Notes: a model not told the origin generated them from the sequence alone. A DNA stretch of 64,000 nt from Pseudomonadota bacterium (GCA_023387735.1 JAEWHP010000023.1:1-64000), one strand, 5' to 3'. Counted from the stretch's first letter, positions 1 to 8,561 are shown. Translations and numbers: made by a program.

Positions 1-1076
1 CCGACGGTTCGCTCGGCGCCCGCAACGGCGTGTCCTGTGGCTCGATCGAGCACAAGATGGGCATTCACGGCAATTCCACCTGCGTGATGAACTACGACAA
101 CGCCACCGGCTGGCTGATCGGCGAAGAAAACAAGGGCATGCAGGGCATGTTCGTGATGATGAACGAGGCCCGCCTCGGCGTCGCCGTGCAGGGCCTCGCG
201 CAGTCCGAAGTCGCCTATCAGAACGCCGTCAACTATGCGCGCGAGCGTCTGCAGGGTCGCGCGCTGACCGGCGCCAAGGAGCCGGACAAGGCGGCCGATC
301 CGATCATCGTGCACCCGGACGTGCGCCGCGTGTTGCTTACCATCCGCGCCTTCAACGAGGCGGCGCGCGCGATGGTGGTGTGGACCGCGCTGAAGAGCGA
401 CGTTGCGCATCGCTCCGCCGATCCGAAGGACCGCGAGGCGGCCGACGACCACATGGGCCTGATGACGCCGATCATGAAGGGCGTGATGACTGATGTCGGT
501 TTTTCCAACTCGGTGCTGGCGCAGCAGATGTATGGCGGCCATGGCTATATCGCCGAGCACGGCATGGAGCAATTCGTGCGCGATGCCCGCATTGCGATGC
601 TCTACGAGGGCGCCAACGGCATCCAGGCGCTCGATCTGGTCGGCCGCAAGCTGCCGCGCAACGGCGGCCGCGCCGCGATGGCGTTCTTCGGCGAGGTCGG
701 CGCATTCGCCAAGGAGCATGGCGGCGACGAGGCGATGAAGCCGTTCATCGCGCCGCTTTCGACCGCGCTCGGCCATTTGCAGCAGGCGACCGGCTGGCTG
801 ATGCAGAACGCGATGACCAAGCCCGACAATGCCGGCGCGGCCGCGACCGACTACATGCAACTGTTCGGCCTCGTCGCCTTCGGCTTCATGTGGGCGCGGA
901 TGGCCAAAGTCGCTCAGGACAAGATTGCCGCCAGCGGCGCCACGCCCTACCTCTCCACCAAGCTGGTGACCGGCCGCTTCTTCATGGAGCGGATGCTGCC
1001 GGAAACCTCGGTCCATCTCGCGCGCATCCAGTCGGGATGCGCGACCACGATGGAATTGGCCGCGGAGGCGTTCTGA
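1..1076 (+). CDS. acyl-CoA dehydrogenase, C-terminal part (5' end outside window)
   Basis: This is the C-terminal 357 residues of an FAD-dependent acyl-CoA dehydrogenase, which catalyses the first step of beta-oxidation. The frame is open through the left edge, so the GTG at 30 is an internal valine codon rather than a start. Visible family blocks are the mid-domain stretch with SIEHKMGIHG, the C-terminal helical domain with MYGGHGYIAEHGMEQ and YEGANGIQALDLVGRKL, and a trailing acyl-CoA dehydrogenase-like C-terminal domain. This long form is usually just under 600 residues, so roughly 240 N-terminal residues are missing. It is followed by a thiolase and a hydratase/dehydrogenase fusion, a coherent fatty-acid degradation set. 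Substrate chain length cannot be read from the sequence. Confidence 0.93.
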   Translation, partial: DGSLGARNGVSCGSIEHKMGIHGNSTCVMNYDNATGWLIGEENKGMQGMFVMMNEARLGVAVQGLAQSEVAYQNAVNYARERLQGRALTGAKEPDKAADPIIVHPDVRRVLLTIRAFNEAARAMVVWTALKSDVAHRSADPKDREAADDHMGLMTPIMKGVMTDVGFSNSVLAQQMYGGHGYIAEHGMEQFVRDARIAMLYEGANGIQALDLVGRKLPRNGGRAAMAFFGEVGAFAKEHGGDEAMKPFIAPLSTALGHLQQATGWLMQNAMTKPDNAGAAATDYMQLFGLVAFGFMWARMAKVAQDKIAASGATPYLSTKLVTGRFFMERMLPETSVHLARIQSGCATTMELAAEAF

Positions 1077-1140
1077 GGTTTTTCGCCGCTTCGCTGCCCC
1101 ATCGTCTATAATATTATGATCCTCATACAAGGAGGGCGTC

Positions 1141-2349
1141 ATGCCTGAGGCATTTATCTACGATCACGTTCGCACCCCGCGCGGCCGCGGCAAGTCCGAT
1201 GGTTCGCTGCACGAGGTCACTGCGCTGGCGCTGGCGACCGTGCCGCTGCAGGCGCTGAAGGAACGCAACAATCTCGCCGAAGACGTCGTCGATGACGTCG
1301 TGCTCGGCGTGGTCGATCCGGTCGGCGAGGCCGGATCCGACATCGCGCGCTTCGCCGCGCTCAAGGCCGGGCTCGGCGAATCCGTTCCCGGCGTGCAGAT
1401 CAGTCGCTTCTGCGCCTCCGGCCTCGATGCCGTGAACTTTGCCGCCGCGCAGATCATGGCCGGCCAGCATGAACTCGTGATCGGCGGCGGCGCCGAGTCG
1501 ATGAGCCGCGTCGGCATTGGCGCCTCCGGTGGCGCCTGGCCGATGGATCCGTCGATGGCAGTGCCGTCCTATTTCATGCCGCAGGGCGTCTCGGCCGATC
1601 TGATCGCTACCAAATACGGCTTCTCGCGCGACGACGTCGACGCCTACGCCGTGCAGAGCCAGCAGCGCGCCGCTAAGGCCTGGGACGAGGGCCGCTTCAA
1701 CAAGTCAGTGGTGCCGGTGAAGGACGTCAACGGCCTCACCATCCTTGCCAAGGACGAGCACATGCGTCCGACCACGACGATGCAGTCGCTGGCGCAACTG
1801 CAGCCGTCCTTCACCATGATGGCCCAGATGGGCGGCTTCGATGCGGTGGCGGTCCAGTCGCATCCTGAAATCGAGCGCGTCAATTACGTTCACCATGCCG
1901 GCAACTCCTCCGGCATCGTCGATGGCGCCGGCGCGGTGCTGCTCGGCAGCAAGGAGGCGGGCACGAAACACGGCCTCAAGCCACGTGCGAAAATCCGTGC
2001 GTTTGCCAATATCGGCTCGGAGCCCGCGATGATGCTGACCGGTCCGGTCGACGTCACCGAAAAGCTGTTCGAGCGCTCGGGCATGAAGAAGTCGGACATC
2101 GATCTGTTCGAACTCAACGAGGCCTTCGCCTCGGTGGTGCTGCGCTACATCCAGGCCTTCGACATCGACAACGCCAGGATCAACGTCAATGGCGGCGCCA
2201 TCGCGCTCGGCCATCCGCTCGGCGCGACGGGTGCGATGATTCTCGGTACCGTGCTCGATGAGCTGGAGCGGACCAACAAGTCCACCGCGCTGGTGACGCT
2301 GTGCATCGGCGGCGGCATGGGCACGGCGACCATTATTGAGCGGGTCTAA
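1141..2349 (+). CDS. acetyl-CoA C-acyltransferase (thiolase, FadA/PcaF family)
   Basis: Thiolase of 402 residues. It cleaves 3-ketoacyl-CoA with CoA to give acetyl-CoA, the last step of beta-oxidation. The acylated cysteine is C91 in SRFCASGLDAVNF. The catalytic H358 lies in GHPLGATGA and the second cysteine C388 in CIGGGMG; GGAESMSR is also present. Length is normal for the family. An AGGAGGG ribosome-binding site lies just before the ATG. It follows the acyl-CoA dehydrogenase by 64 bases and precedes the fused hydratase/dehydrogenase, with which it would form a two-protein beta-oxidation pair. A biosynthetic acetoacetyl-CoA thiolase role cannot be excluded, but the neighbours favour degradation. 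Confidence 0.93.
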   Translation: MPEAFIYDHVRTPRGRGKSDGSLHEVTALALATVPLQALKERNNLAEDVVDDVVLGVVDPVGEAGSDIARFAALKAGLGESVPGVQISRFCASGLDAVNFAAAQIMAGQHELVIGGGAESMSRVGIGASGGAWPMDPSMAVPSYFMPQGVSADLIATKYGFSRDDVDAYAVQSQQRAAKAWDEGRFNKSVVPVKDVNGLTILAKDEHMRPTTTMQSLAQLQPSFTMMAQMGGFDAVAVQSHPEIERVNYVHHAGNSSGIVDGAGAVLLGSKEAGTKHGLKPRAKIRAFANIGSEPAMMLTGPVDVTEKLFERSGMKKSDIDLFELNEAFASVVLRYIQAFDIDNARINVNGGAIALGHPLGATGAMILGTVLDELERTNKSTALVTLCIGGGMGTATIIERV

Positions 2350-2359
2350 GGCGACGCCT

Positions 2360-2447
2360 CGTAGGGTGGGTTAGCGAAGCGTGCCCACCACCAAGTTTTC
2401 CGCAAGTGATGGTGGGCACAGCGCTTCGCGCCTTTGCCCACCCTACG
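2360..2447. repeat. palindromic REP-type element (GTAGGGTGGG...CCCACCCTAC)
   Basis: An imperfect inverted repeat fills most of the gap between thiolase and hydratase/dehydrogenase. The left arm begins CGTAGGGTGGG and contains GCGAAGCGTGCCCACCA. The right arm runs TGGTGGGCACAGCGCTTCGC and ends CCCACCCTACG. The arms could fold into a long hairpin in mRNA between two co-oriented genes. Elements of this type are common between genes in Bradyrhizobium and Rhodopseudomonas. A role in uneven expression of the two flanking genes is inference. Confidence 0.8.
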
Positions 2448-2498
2448 AAATCCAACACCGCCGCGCCTTTCGGCTGCCGGCATCGAGGGAGCAACCAC

Positions 2499-4715
2499 AT
2501 GGCCTTCAAGAACTTCAAAGTTGAAACCGACGCCGACGGCATTGCGCTGGTCACCTGGGATATCCCGGGACGTTCGATGAACGTGCTGGACGAAACCTCG
2601 ACCTCGGAGCTCGAGGAGATCCTGAAGCAGACCACCGCCGATGCCGCGGTGAAGGGCGTCGTCATTACCTCCAGCAAGGATGCGTTCTGCGCGGGCGCCG
2701 ATCTTTCCATGCTCGAGGGCATGAACAAGGAATACGCAAAAGTCCTCAAGGAGCAGGGCGAGGTTGCGGCCAACCAGATGCTGTTCGACCAGAGCCGTCG
2801 CTTCTCGCTGGTGCTGCGCGGCATCGAAACCTGCGGCAAGCCGTGGGCGGCCGCCATCAACGGGCTCGCGCTCGGTGGCGGTTTTGAGGTGACGCTGTCC
2901 TGCCACTATCGCGTGGCGGCGGAGAATCCCAAGACCCGCCTCGGCCTGCCCGAAGTGAAGGTCGGTCTGTTCCCCGGCGCCGGCGGCACCCAGCGCGTGC
3001 CGCGTCTGGTGCCGCCGCAGGACGCGATGACGATCCTGCTCAAGGGCGACCCGGTCACGGTCGAGAAGGCGAAGGCATTGAACCTGATCCACGCCATCGT
3101 GCCGGCGGCGGACCTGGTCAAGGCCGCCAAGGACTGGATCAAGGGCGGCGGCAAGGCGGTCGCGCCCTGGGACGAGAAGGGCTTCAAGCTGCCGGGCGGA
3201 CCTGTGTTCTCCAAGGCCGGCATGATGATGTTCCCGGCTGGCAACGCCATCTACCGCCGCGAGACCTACGACAATTATCCGGCCGCGCGCGCCATCATGA
3301 GCTGCGTGTATGAAGGCCTGCAGTTGCCGATCGATGCCGCGCTGCGCGTCGAGTCGCGTTACTTCACCAAGGTGCTGCGCTCCAAGGAAGCGGCGGCGAT
3401 GATCCGCAGCCTGTTCCTGTCGATGCAGGAGCTGAACAAGGGTGCGCGGCGTCCGGCCAACGTGCCGCCGACGAAGGTCAAGAAGATCGCCGTGATCGGC
3501 GCCGGCTTCATGGGCGCAAGCGTCGGCTACGTTTCGGCGCGCGCCGGTCTCGACGTGGTGCTGATCGACCGCGACCAGGAAAGCGCCGACAAGGGCAAGG
3601 CCCACGCCAAGAGCGTCATCGACGGGCTCATCGCCAAGGGCCGCGCCAAGCCAGCCGAGGCCGACGCCATCATGTCGCGCATTACGCCGACCGCGGACTA
3701 CGCCGCCTTGAAGGATTGCGACCTCGTCATCGAAGCGGTGTTCGAGGACCGCAAGGTCAAGGCGGAGACGTTCGCCAAGGCGCAGCAATACCTCAAGGCG
3801 GATGCGATCTTCGCATCCAACACCTCGACGCTGCCGATCACCTCGCTGGCCGAGTCATTCAAGGAGCAGGGCAAGTTCGTCGGCATCCACTTCTTCTCGC
3901 CGGTCGAGAAGATGATGCTGGTCGAGATCATCCTCGGCAAGAACACCAGCGATGTCGCGCTGGCGACCGCGCTCGATTACGTCCGCACCATCGGCAAGAC
4001 GCCGATCGTCGTGAACGATTCCCGCGGCTTCTTCGCCAACCGATGCGTCGGGCGTTACGTCGCAGAAGGAAACGAGATGTTCCTCGAAGGCGTGCCGCCG
4101 GCGATGATCGAGAACTGCGCCAAGATGGCCGGCATGCCGGTCGGTCCGCTGTCGCTGTCGGATGAAGTCGCCCTCGACCTCGGGCTCAAGATCATGAAGG
4201 CGACCGAGGCCGATCTCGGTCCCAATGCCATCAACCCCGATCAGAAGAAGCTGATGGTGGAGCTGGTCGAGAAGCAGGGCCGTCTCGGCCGCAAGAACAG
4301 CAAGGGCTTCTATGACTATCCCGAGAAGGGCAAGGGTCAGAAAAGCCTGTGGCCGGGGCTTTCGGCGCTGCAGCCGAAGCAGCTCGATCCAGACACGCTC
4401 GATGTCGAGGAGCTGAAGCAGCGCTTCCTGGTGGTGCAGGCGGTGGAAGCGGCGCGCACGGTCGAGGATCACGTCATCACCGACCCGCGCGAGGCCGACG
4501 TAGGCTCGATCCTGGGTTTCGGCTTTGCCCCGTTCACGGGCGGCACGCTGTCCTATATCGACTTCATGGGCGCGCGGAAGTTCGTCGAACTGTGCCACAA
4601 GTTCGAAGCCAAATACGGCTCGCGCTTCACGCCGCCGAAATTGCTGGAAGACATGGCGGCCAAGGGCGAGACTTTTTACGGCAAGTTCCCGCCGAAGAAG
4701 CAGGCGGCAGCATAA
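2499..4715 (+). CDS. fused enoyl-CoA hydratase / 3-hydroxyacyl-CoA dehydrogenase (FadB/FadJ type)
   Basis: Bifunctional beta-oxidation enzyme of 738 residues. The N-terminal crotonase domain (about 1-190) carries the oxyanion-hole motif AFCAGAD and candidate catalytic glutamates E130 (GGGFE) and E152 (GLPEVKVGLFPGAGG). The central NAD-binding Rossmann fold has GAGFMG at 334-339. The dehydrogenase dyad is H464 (IHFFSPVE) and E476. Two C-terminal 3HCDH domains follow. The start at 2499 was chosen over an in-frame ATG at 2406 because 2406 lies inside the palindromic repeat, while GAGGGA precedes 2499 and MAFKNFKVE fits the family N-terminus. It pairs with the upstream thiolase. Confidence 0.93.
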   Translation: MAFKNFKVETDADGIALVTWDIPGRSMNVLDETSTSELEEILKQTTADAAVKGVVITSSKDAFCAGADLSMLEGMNKEYAKVLKEQGEVAANQMLFDQSRRFSLVLRGIETCGKPWAAAINGLALGGGFEVTLSCHYRVAAENPKTRLGLPEVKVGLFPGAGGTQRVPRLVPPQDAMTILLKGDPVTVEKAKALNLIHAIVPAADLVKAAKDWIKGGGKAVAPWDEKGFKLPGGPVFSKAGMMMFPAGNAIYRRETYDNYPAARAIMSCVYEGLQLPIDAALRVESRYFTKVLRSKEAAAMIRSLFLSMQELNKGARRPANVPPTKVKKIAVIGAGFMGASVGYVSARAGLDVVLIDRDQESADKGKAHAKSVIDGLIAKGRAKPAEADAIMSRITPTADYAALKDCDLVIEAVFEDRKVKAETFAKAQQYLKADAIFASNTSTLPITSLAESFKEQGKFVGIHFFSPVEKMMLVEIILGKNTSDVALATALDYVRTIGKTPIVVNDSRGFFANRCVGRYVAEGNEMFLEGVPPAMIENCAKMAGMPVGPLSLSDEVALDLGLKIMKATEADLGPNAINPDQKKLMVELVEKQGRLGRKNSKGFYDYPEKGKGQKSLWPGLSALQPKQLDPDTLDVEELKQRFLVVQAVEAARTVEDHVITDPREADVGSILGFGFAPFTGGTLSYIDFMGARKFVELCHKFEAKYGSRFTPPKLLEDMAAKGETFYGKFPPKKQAAA

Positions 4716-4727
4716 ACTGCGCTCGAG

Positions 4728-4761
4728 ATTCCGGGTTCGATGCTTCGCATCGCCCCGGAAT
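4728..4761. repeat. REP palindrome, ATTCCGGG...CCGGAAT family
   Basis: Arms ATTCCGGG-TT-CGATGC and GCATCG-CC-CCGGAAT with a three-base loop form a near-perfect hairpin. It lies directly downstream of the hydratase/dehydrogenase, between convergent genes. The same family recurs at 54628-54668 and as a doublet at 60900-60980. It may act as a bidirectional transcription end or mRNA-stabilising structure, but has no poly-T tail. Confidence 0.85.
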
Positions 4762-4775
4762 GACGGGTCCGCCCC

Positions 4776-5396
4776 TCAACCCGACCTGGCTTGCACGACC
4801 AGGCCGTTCAACTCGTCGCGGCTCTGCTGCTTGACGAACTTGACGGCAAAACCTTCAGACGTATGCCTGATGACGCGGCCGATGCAGGCGCCGATGCCAA
4901 CGGGCATTCCGACCGGCGGCCGTACCTCCGTCGCCACGGCGACGCCTGACAGCGAGGCGTCGAGAACGTAGCAGCTGTGTACGGTGCCGTCGGCAAGCGT
5001 CAGGGTCGAGAGCGCGGCTTTCGGCACGAAGCGCGGCGTTTTGCGGGCATCGCTGATGCTCGCTGGATCCTTGGTCTTCTTCTCCAGCCAGGTCAGCTTG
5101 TCCGCAAGCTTTGCGCGCATCTGCTGGGTCATCTCGAGTTCGAGCAGGGCACCGCCCCTCGCGGTGTCGCTGATCGTGCCCTCGAAATTACCGATGTCCC
5201 TGAAGTAGGAGGTGAGGTTGTCGCCGACCTTGCCGACCACGGGCATCTCTACCATCATCCGGAACGGGGAAACGCGCGTGGCGCGGCAGGCGAAGGTGCG
5301 AAGCTTGCCCTGCGGGTCGTACCAGTTCGGAAGCACGTAGGTGCCTTCCATCACGATATCGACGGCGCGCTGCTTCAGGAACCGCTCGATCGACAC
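4776..5396 (-). CDS. tandem PilZ-domain protein
   Basis: Cytoplasmic protein of 206 residues with two PilZ-like halves. The C-terminal half carries the canonical cyclic-di-GMP signature: R118-xxx-R122 (RKTPR) followed by D146-x-S148-xx-G151 (DASLSG). The N-terminal half (about 30-95) keeps a similar fold signature, with an arginine-containing stretch and DTARGG, but lacks an exact RxxxR, so it looks degenerate. The GTG at 5396 was chosen because GAGGA sits a suitable distance upstream; a TTG at 5402 would abut that site. PilZ proteins are c-di-GMP effectors for motility, exopolysaccharide or surface attachment. No partner is encoded nearby, so the output is unknown. Confidence 0.8.
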   Translation of the reverse strand: MSIERFLKQRAVDIVMEGTYVLPNWYDPQGKLRTFACRATRVSPFRMMVEMPVVGKVGDNLTSYFRDIGNFEGTISDTARGGALLELEMTQQMRAKLADKLTWLEKKTKDPASISDARKTPRFVPKAALSTLTLADGTVHSCYVLDASLSGVAVATEVRPPVGMPVGIGACIGRVIRHTSEGFAVKFVKQQSRDELNGLVVQARSG

Positions 5397-5772
5397 GACC
5401 AATCCTCACGGAATGAGTTGCACCCGCTTCAGCGAACTGTGACCGATCGAACGTGGTGGTGAATTCCTGAACGACCGAAATGGATTCGGGCGAAACGCGA
5501 TATGCCCGGCGCGTATTCCCCTGAATTTGCGAGGAAGTAGCTAAAAAACTGTAATATTGTTTCTGCGTAGTTCTACACAGCATCTGCGCGATTTGTGCGT
5601 GCCGTCCTGGCAATCGCACAATCGAGAATTGCCTGGCCGTGTGGTGCGCGCCGGCCTTTCCTGAAATTGAAACGGGTGAGGAGGTGCGTCACCGCATCGC
5701 CCTCACCCGCATCAGACTCGCGCCATTTCATCGTCGCCCGTCGGTGCCGAGGGTGACGTTGACGCAGGCGCC
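5397..5772. other. 376-base intergenic region, no gene recognised
   Basis: The gap lies between the start of the PilZ gene and the stop of the GST gene. It contains a locally AT-rich stretch around 5535-5580 that could hold the PilZ promoter. Short open frames here lack a convincing ribosome-binding site and have the composition of antisense shadows. I see no RNA gene, repeat or terminator. Confidence 0.6.
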
Positions 5773-6387
5773 TTATGCCGCCTTCGTCAGGCCTTCCCTG
5801 ACAAGCGCTTCCTGCACCTTCGGGCGCGCAGCGACGCGGGCCTTGTAGGCTGCGAGGTGCGGCATTGCCGAGAGATCGAATTTCATTCGATCCGCCCAGG
5901 AGAGCATCGTGAACAGATAGCCGTCGGCGACGGTGAAGTGGCTGCCCATCAGATAGTCGCGGCCCGCCATCTGGCTGTCGATATACTTGAACTTGGCCAT
6001 CACCCGGTCCTTGAAGAACGCCTTGGCTTCGTCGGCCAGAACGGGAGAGAACATCGGGCCGAAGTTCTTGTGCAGTTCGGCGGTGATGAAGTTGAGCCAC
6101 TCCAGAAGCTTGTAGCGCTCACTGCTGCCGTGAGCCGGCGCCAGGTTCTTGCTCGTGGCCTGGTCTGCGATTATCTGCACGATGACGGGCCCTTCGGTGA
6201 TGAGTTCGCCCGAATCGAGTGCCAGCGCCGGTACCTGGCCCTTCGGGTTGACCTTCAGATAATCGTCACCGTTTTCGAGTTTCTTGGCGCGTAGATCGAC
6301 CTTGATCAGATCGTAGGGGAGACCAGCCTCCAGAAGTGCGATATGGGGGGACAGCGAGCAGGCGCCCGGGGAATAATACAGTTTCAT
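5773..6387 (-). CDS. glutathione S-transferase, beta class-like
   Basis: Cytosolic GST of 204 residues. The N-terminal thioredoxin fold (1-80) begins MKLYYSPGACSLSPH; C10 matches the active-site cysteine of bacterial beta-class GSTs. GQVPAL carries the cis-proline, and the E-[GP]-type glutathione-binding turn is seen at TEGPVI. The all-alpha C-terminal domain contains FTVADGYLF. The ATG at 6387 follows a GGAAGG ribosome-binding site. Much longer open frames upstream would cross the operator region, so they are rejected. It is transcribed divergently from a MarR regulator across two identical-type palindromes, which implies MarR control. gshA next door makes the glutathione precursor. Confidence 0.93.
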   Translation of the reverse strand: MKLYYSPGACSLSPHIALLEAGLPYDLIKVDLRAKKLENGDDYLKVNPKGQVPALALDSGELITEGPVIVQIIADQATSKNLAPAHGSSERYKLLEWLNFITAELHKNFGPMFSPVLADEAKAFFKDRVMAKFKYIDSQMAGRDYLMGSHFTVADGYLFTMLSWADRMKFDLSAMPHLAAYKARVAARPKVQEALVREGLTKAA

Positions 6388-6426
6388 TGGCTTTCCTTCC
6401 CTCGATATTATGACCGGGGTGACTAA

Positions 6427-6466
6427 ATGCATCTGCATGGAATAGTCAAGATTGATGCAGCTGCAT
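6427..6466. promoter_or_regulatory. tandem MarR-type operators ATGCANNTGCAT
   Basis: Two perfect 12-base palindromes lie in the GST/marR divergent gap: ATGCATCTGCAT at 6427-6438 and ATGCAGCTGCAT at 6455-6466. They share the form ATGCA-N2-TGCAT and their centres are 28 bases apart. They sit 40-68 bases from the GST start and 35-62 bases from the marR start, where a repressor would block both promoters. MarR proteins typically bind palindromes of this size as dimers and are encoded beside their targets. Binding itself is inferred. Confidence 0.72.
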
Positions 6467-6500
6467 TTATTGCGGTACACTGATCTGTGACAGAGACGGA

Positions 6501-6995
6501 ATGGACATGAAACGGAAACCATCGACCGAGGCGACCGCCGCCTGGATCCGCCTGATGCGGGTGCAGAGCCGGGTGCTGGACGCCGTCGAGCAGGATTTGA
6601 AGAAAGCCGGTTTTCCGCCGCTGGCCTGGTATGACGCGCTGCTCGAATTGTCGCGCGCGCCGTCCGGCGAGATGCGCCCGGTGGAACTGGAAAAGCAGAT
6701 GCTGATCCCGCAATATTCCACCTCACGGCTGATCGACCGTCTGGTGGACGAGGGGTTGGCGGCGCGGCGCGAATGCAAGATCGACAAGCGCGGCCAGTTC
6801 GTCGAGATCACCGAGGCCGGTCGCGAAATGCAGAAGAAGATGTGGAGCGCCTATTCGGCTGCGATCGAAAAGCACGTCGGTTCCAAGTTGTCCGATGCCG
6901 ATGCCATGAAGCTGTGTGGTTTGCTCGACCGCCTGGGTTGCTCCTGCGGGGATATCAAGGCGGCCGCTGCCCGAGACGGCGTGCCCGCCCGATGA
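6501..6995 (+). CDS. MarR-family transcriptional regulator
   Basis: Winged-helix regulator of 164 residues. The MarR domain spans about 25-140. It has the recognition-helix region QYSTSRLIDRLVDEGL and the wing KIDKRGQFVEITEAGREM, where the D-x-R-G motif is typical of MarR wings. Two ATGs (6501 and 6507) are possible starts. It is divergent from the GST gene and separated from it by two matching palindromes, the expected arrangement for an autoregulated repressor relieved by an electrophile or phenolic ligand. The C-terminal tail has two close cysteines in GCSCGD, which could give redox sensing; that is inference. Confidence 0.9.
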   Translation: MDMKRKPSTEATAAWIRLMRVQSRVLDAVEQDLKKAGFPPLAWYDALLELSRAPSGEMRPVELEKQMLIPQYSTSRLIDRLVDEGLAARRECKIDKRGQFVEITEAGREMQKKMWSAYSAAIEKHVGSKLSDADAMKLCGLLDRLGCSCGDIKAAAARDGVPAR

Positions 6996-7091
6996 CGGCC
7001 CCGCTACCTTTCGTTCTTGCGGACGATGCCGTCCGCAAGATTTCCAGCCACACGGCGCGTTCGGTCGAATCGCCAGGGATCCGGATTTTTT

Positions 7092-8462
7092 ATGGCGCGT
7101 GACCAGATCGATATGACGCCGCTGCAATCGCGTGACGAACTCGTGGCGTGGTTGGAGGCGGGCGTGAAGCCGCCGTCCGAATTCCGCATCGGCACCGAGC
7201 ACGAGAAGACCCCGTTCACGCTGGAAGGCCGTCAACCCGTTCCATACGAGGGCTCGCGCGGCATCGGCGCGCTGCTCGAAGGCATGCAACTCCTGCTCGG
7301 CTGGGAGCCGATCATGGAGCGCGGCAACATCATCGGGCTGTATGATGTCACCGGCGGTGGCGCGATCTCGCTGGAGCCGGGCGGGCAATTCGAACTATCA
7401 GGCGCGCCGGTCGAAACCGTGCACCAGACCCAGTCCGAACTGATGGCGCATCTGGCGCAGGTGCGCGAGATCGCGACGCCGTTGGGCATCGGCTTCCTCG
7501 GCCTCGGCATGACGCCGTCCTGGTCGCGCGAGCAGATCCCGGTCATGCCCAAGGGCCGCTACAAGATCATGACCAACTACATGCCGAAGGTCGGCCAATA
7601 CGGCATCGACATGATGTACCGGACCTGCACGGTGCAGACCAATCTCGACTTCTCCTCCGAAGCCGACATGGTCAAGAAGCTGCGCGTTTCGGTCGCGCTG
7701 CAGCCGGTCGCGACCGCGTTGTTCGCCAATTCTCCGTTCACCGAAGGCAAGCCGAACGGATTTCTTTCTTTCCGCTCGGAGATCTGGCGCGACACGGACA
7801 ACGCGCGATCCGGCATGATCCCGTGGGTGTTCGAAGACGGTATGGGCTTCGAGCGCTGGGTCGATTACGCGCTCGACGTGCCGATGTATTTCATCAAGCG
7901 CGGCGACACCTATATCGATGTCGCCGGCTCTTCGTTCCGCGCCTTCTTCGAGGGCCGCAACAACCTGTTCCCCGGCGAACGTCCGACGCTGTCGGACTGG
8001 GCCAATCATCTGTCCACGATTTTCCCGGAAGTCCGCCTCAAGCGTTACCTGGAAATGCGCGGCGCCGATGGCGTGCCGTGGGGCCGGCTGCCGGCGCTGC
8101 CGGCGTTCTGGGTGGGCCTGCTGTATGACAACGACAGCCTGGATGCGGCCTGGGAACTGGTCAGTCACTGGAGCGCGGCGGAGCGCCAGGCGTTGCGCGA
8201 CGACGTCCCGCGCTTCGGCTTCAAGGCCAGGATCAAGGATCGCTACCTGTTCGAGATCGCCCGGGAATGCCTGAAACTGTCCCATGCGGGGTTGCGGCGG
8301 CGCAATCGCGTCGACCATTTCGGCCGCGACGAGAGCCGCCACCTCGAACCGCTGGACCAGATCCTCGAATCGGGCCGGACCCCGGCGGAAGAGATGCTGG
8401 AGAAGTTCAACGGGCCCTGGGGGGGCTCGGTGGAACCGGCTTATCAGGAATACGCGTTTTAG
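7092..8462 (+). CDS. gshA: glutamate-cysteine ligase, plant/alphaproteobacterial type
   Basis: ATP-dependent ligase of 456 residues that makes gamma-glutamylcysteine, the first and limiting step of glutathione synthesis. It belongs to the GCS2 family shared with plants: EFRIGTEHEK near the N-terminus is the nucleotide and glutamate-binding strand, followed by GGQFELSGAP and the substrate loop around FSSEADMVKKLRV. Length is normal. The ATG at 7092 gives the family N-terminus MARDQIDMTP; an earlier in-frame ATG at 7017 has no family support. It lies 96 bases downstream of marR on the same strand, so it may be partly co-transcribed with it, linking glutathione supply to GST expression. Confidence 0.93.
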   Translation: MARDQIDMTPLQSRDELVAWLEAGVKPPSEFRIGTEHEKTPFTLEGRQPVPYEGSRGIGALLEGMQLLLGWEPIMERGNIIGLYDVTGGGAISLEPGGQFELSGAPVETVHQTQSELMAHLAQVREIATPLGIGFLGLGMTPSWSREQIPVMPKGRYKIMTNYMPKVGQYGIDMMYRTCTVQTNLDFSSEADMVKKLRVSVALQPVATALFANSPFTEGKPNGFLSFRSEIWRDTDNARSGMIPWVFEDGMGFERWVDYALDVPMYFIKRGDTYIDVAGSSFRAFFEGRNNLFPGERPTLSDWANHLSTIFPEVRLKRYLEMRGADGVPWGRLPALPAFWVGLLYDNDSLDAAWELVSHWSAAERQALRDDVPRFGFKARIKDRYLFEIARECLKLSHAGLRRRNRVDHFGRDESRHLEPLDQILESGRTPAEEMLEKFNGPWGGSVEPAYQEYAF

Positions 8463-8561
8463 TTGAATGGGTTGCCTGCATATTGGGCCGTTCATCCGCC
8501 GTACAGGTTGATGGCGTTCAAATGCCTGCCTACGACAAAGCGCGGATTCGAAAGCATCGGA

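Noticed and set aside
2346..3788. 480-codon open frame on the minus strand
   Set aside because: Antisense to the hydratase/dehydrogenase gene; His/Arg/Gly-rich shadow typical of GC-rich DNA, no domain.
5639..5848. 69-codon frame on the plus strand upstream of the GST stop
   Set aside because: Overlaps the 3' end of the GST gene and has no ribosome-binding site or family resemblance.
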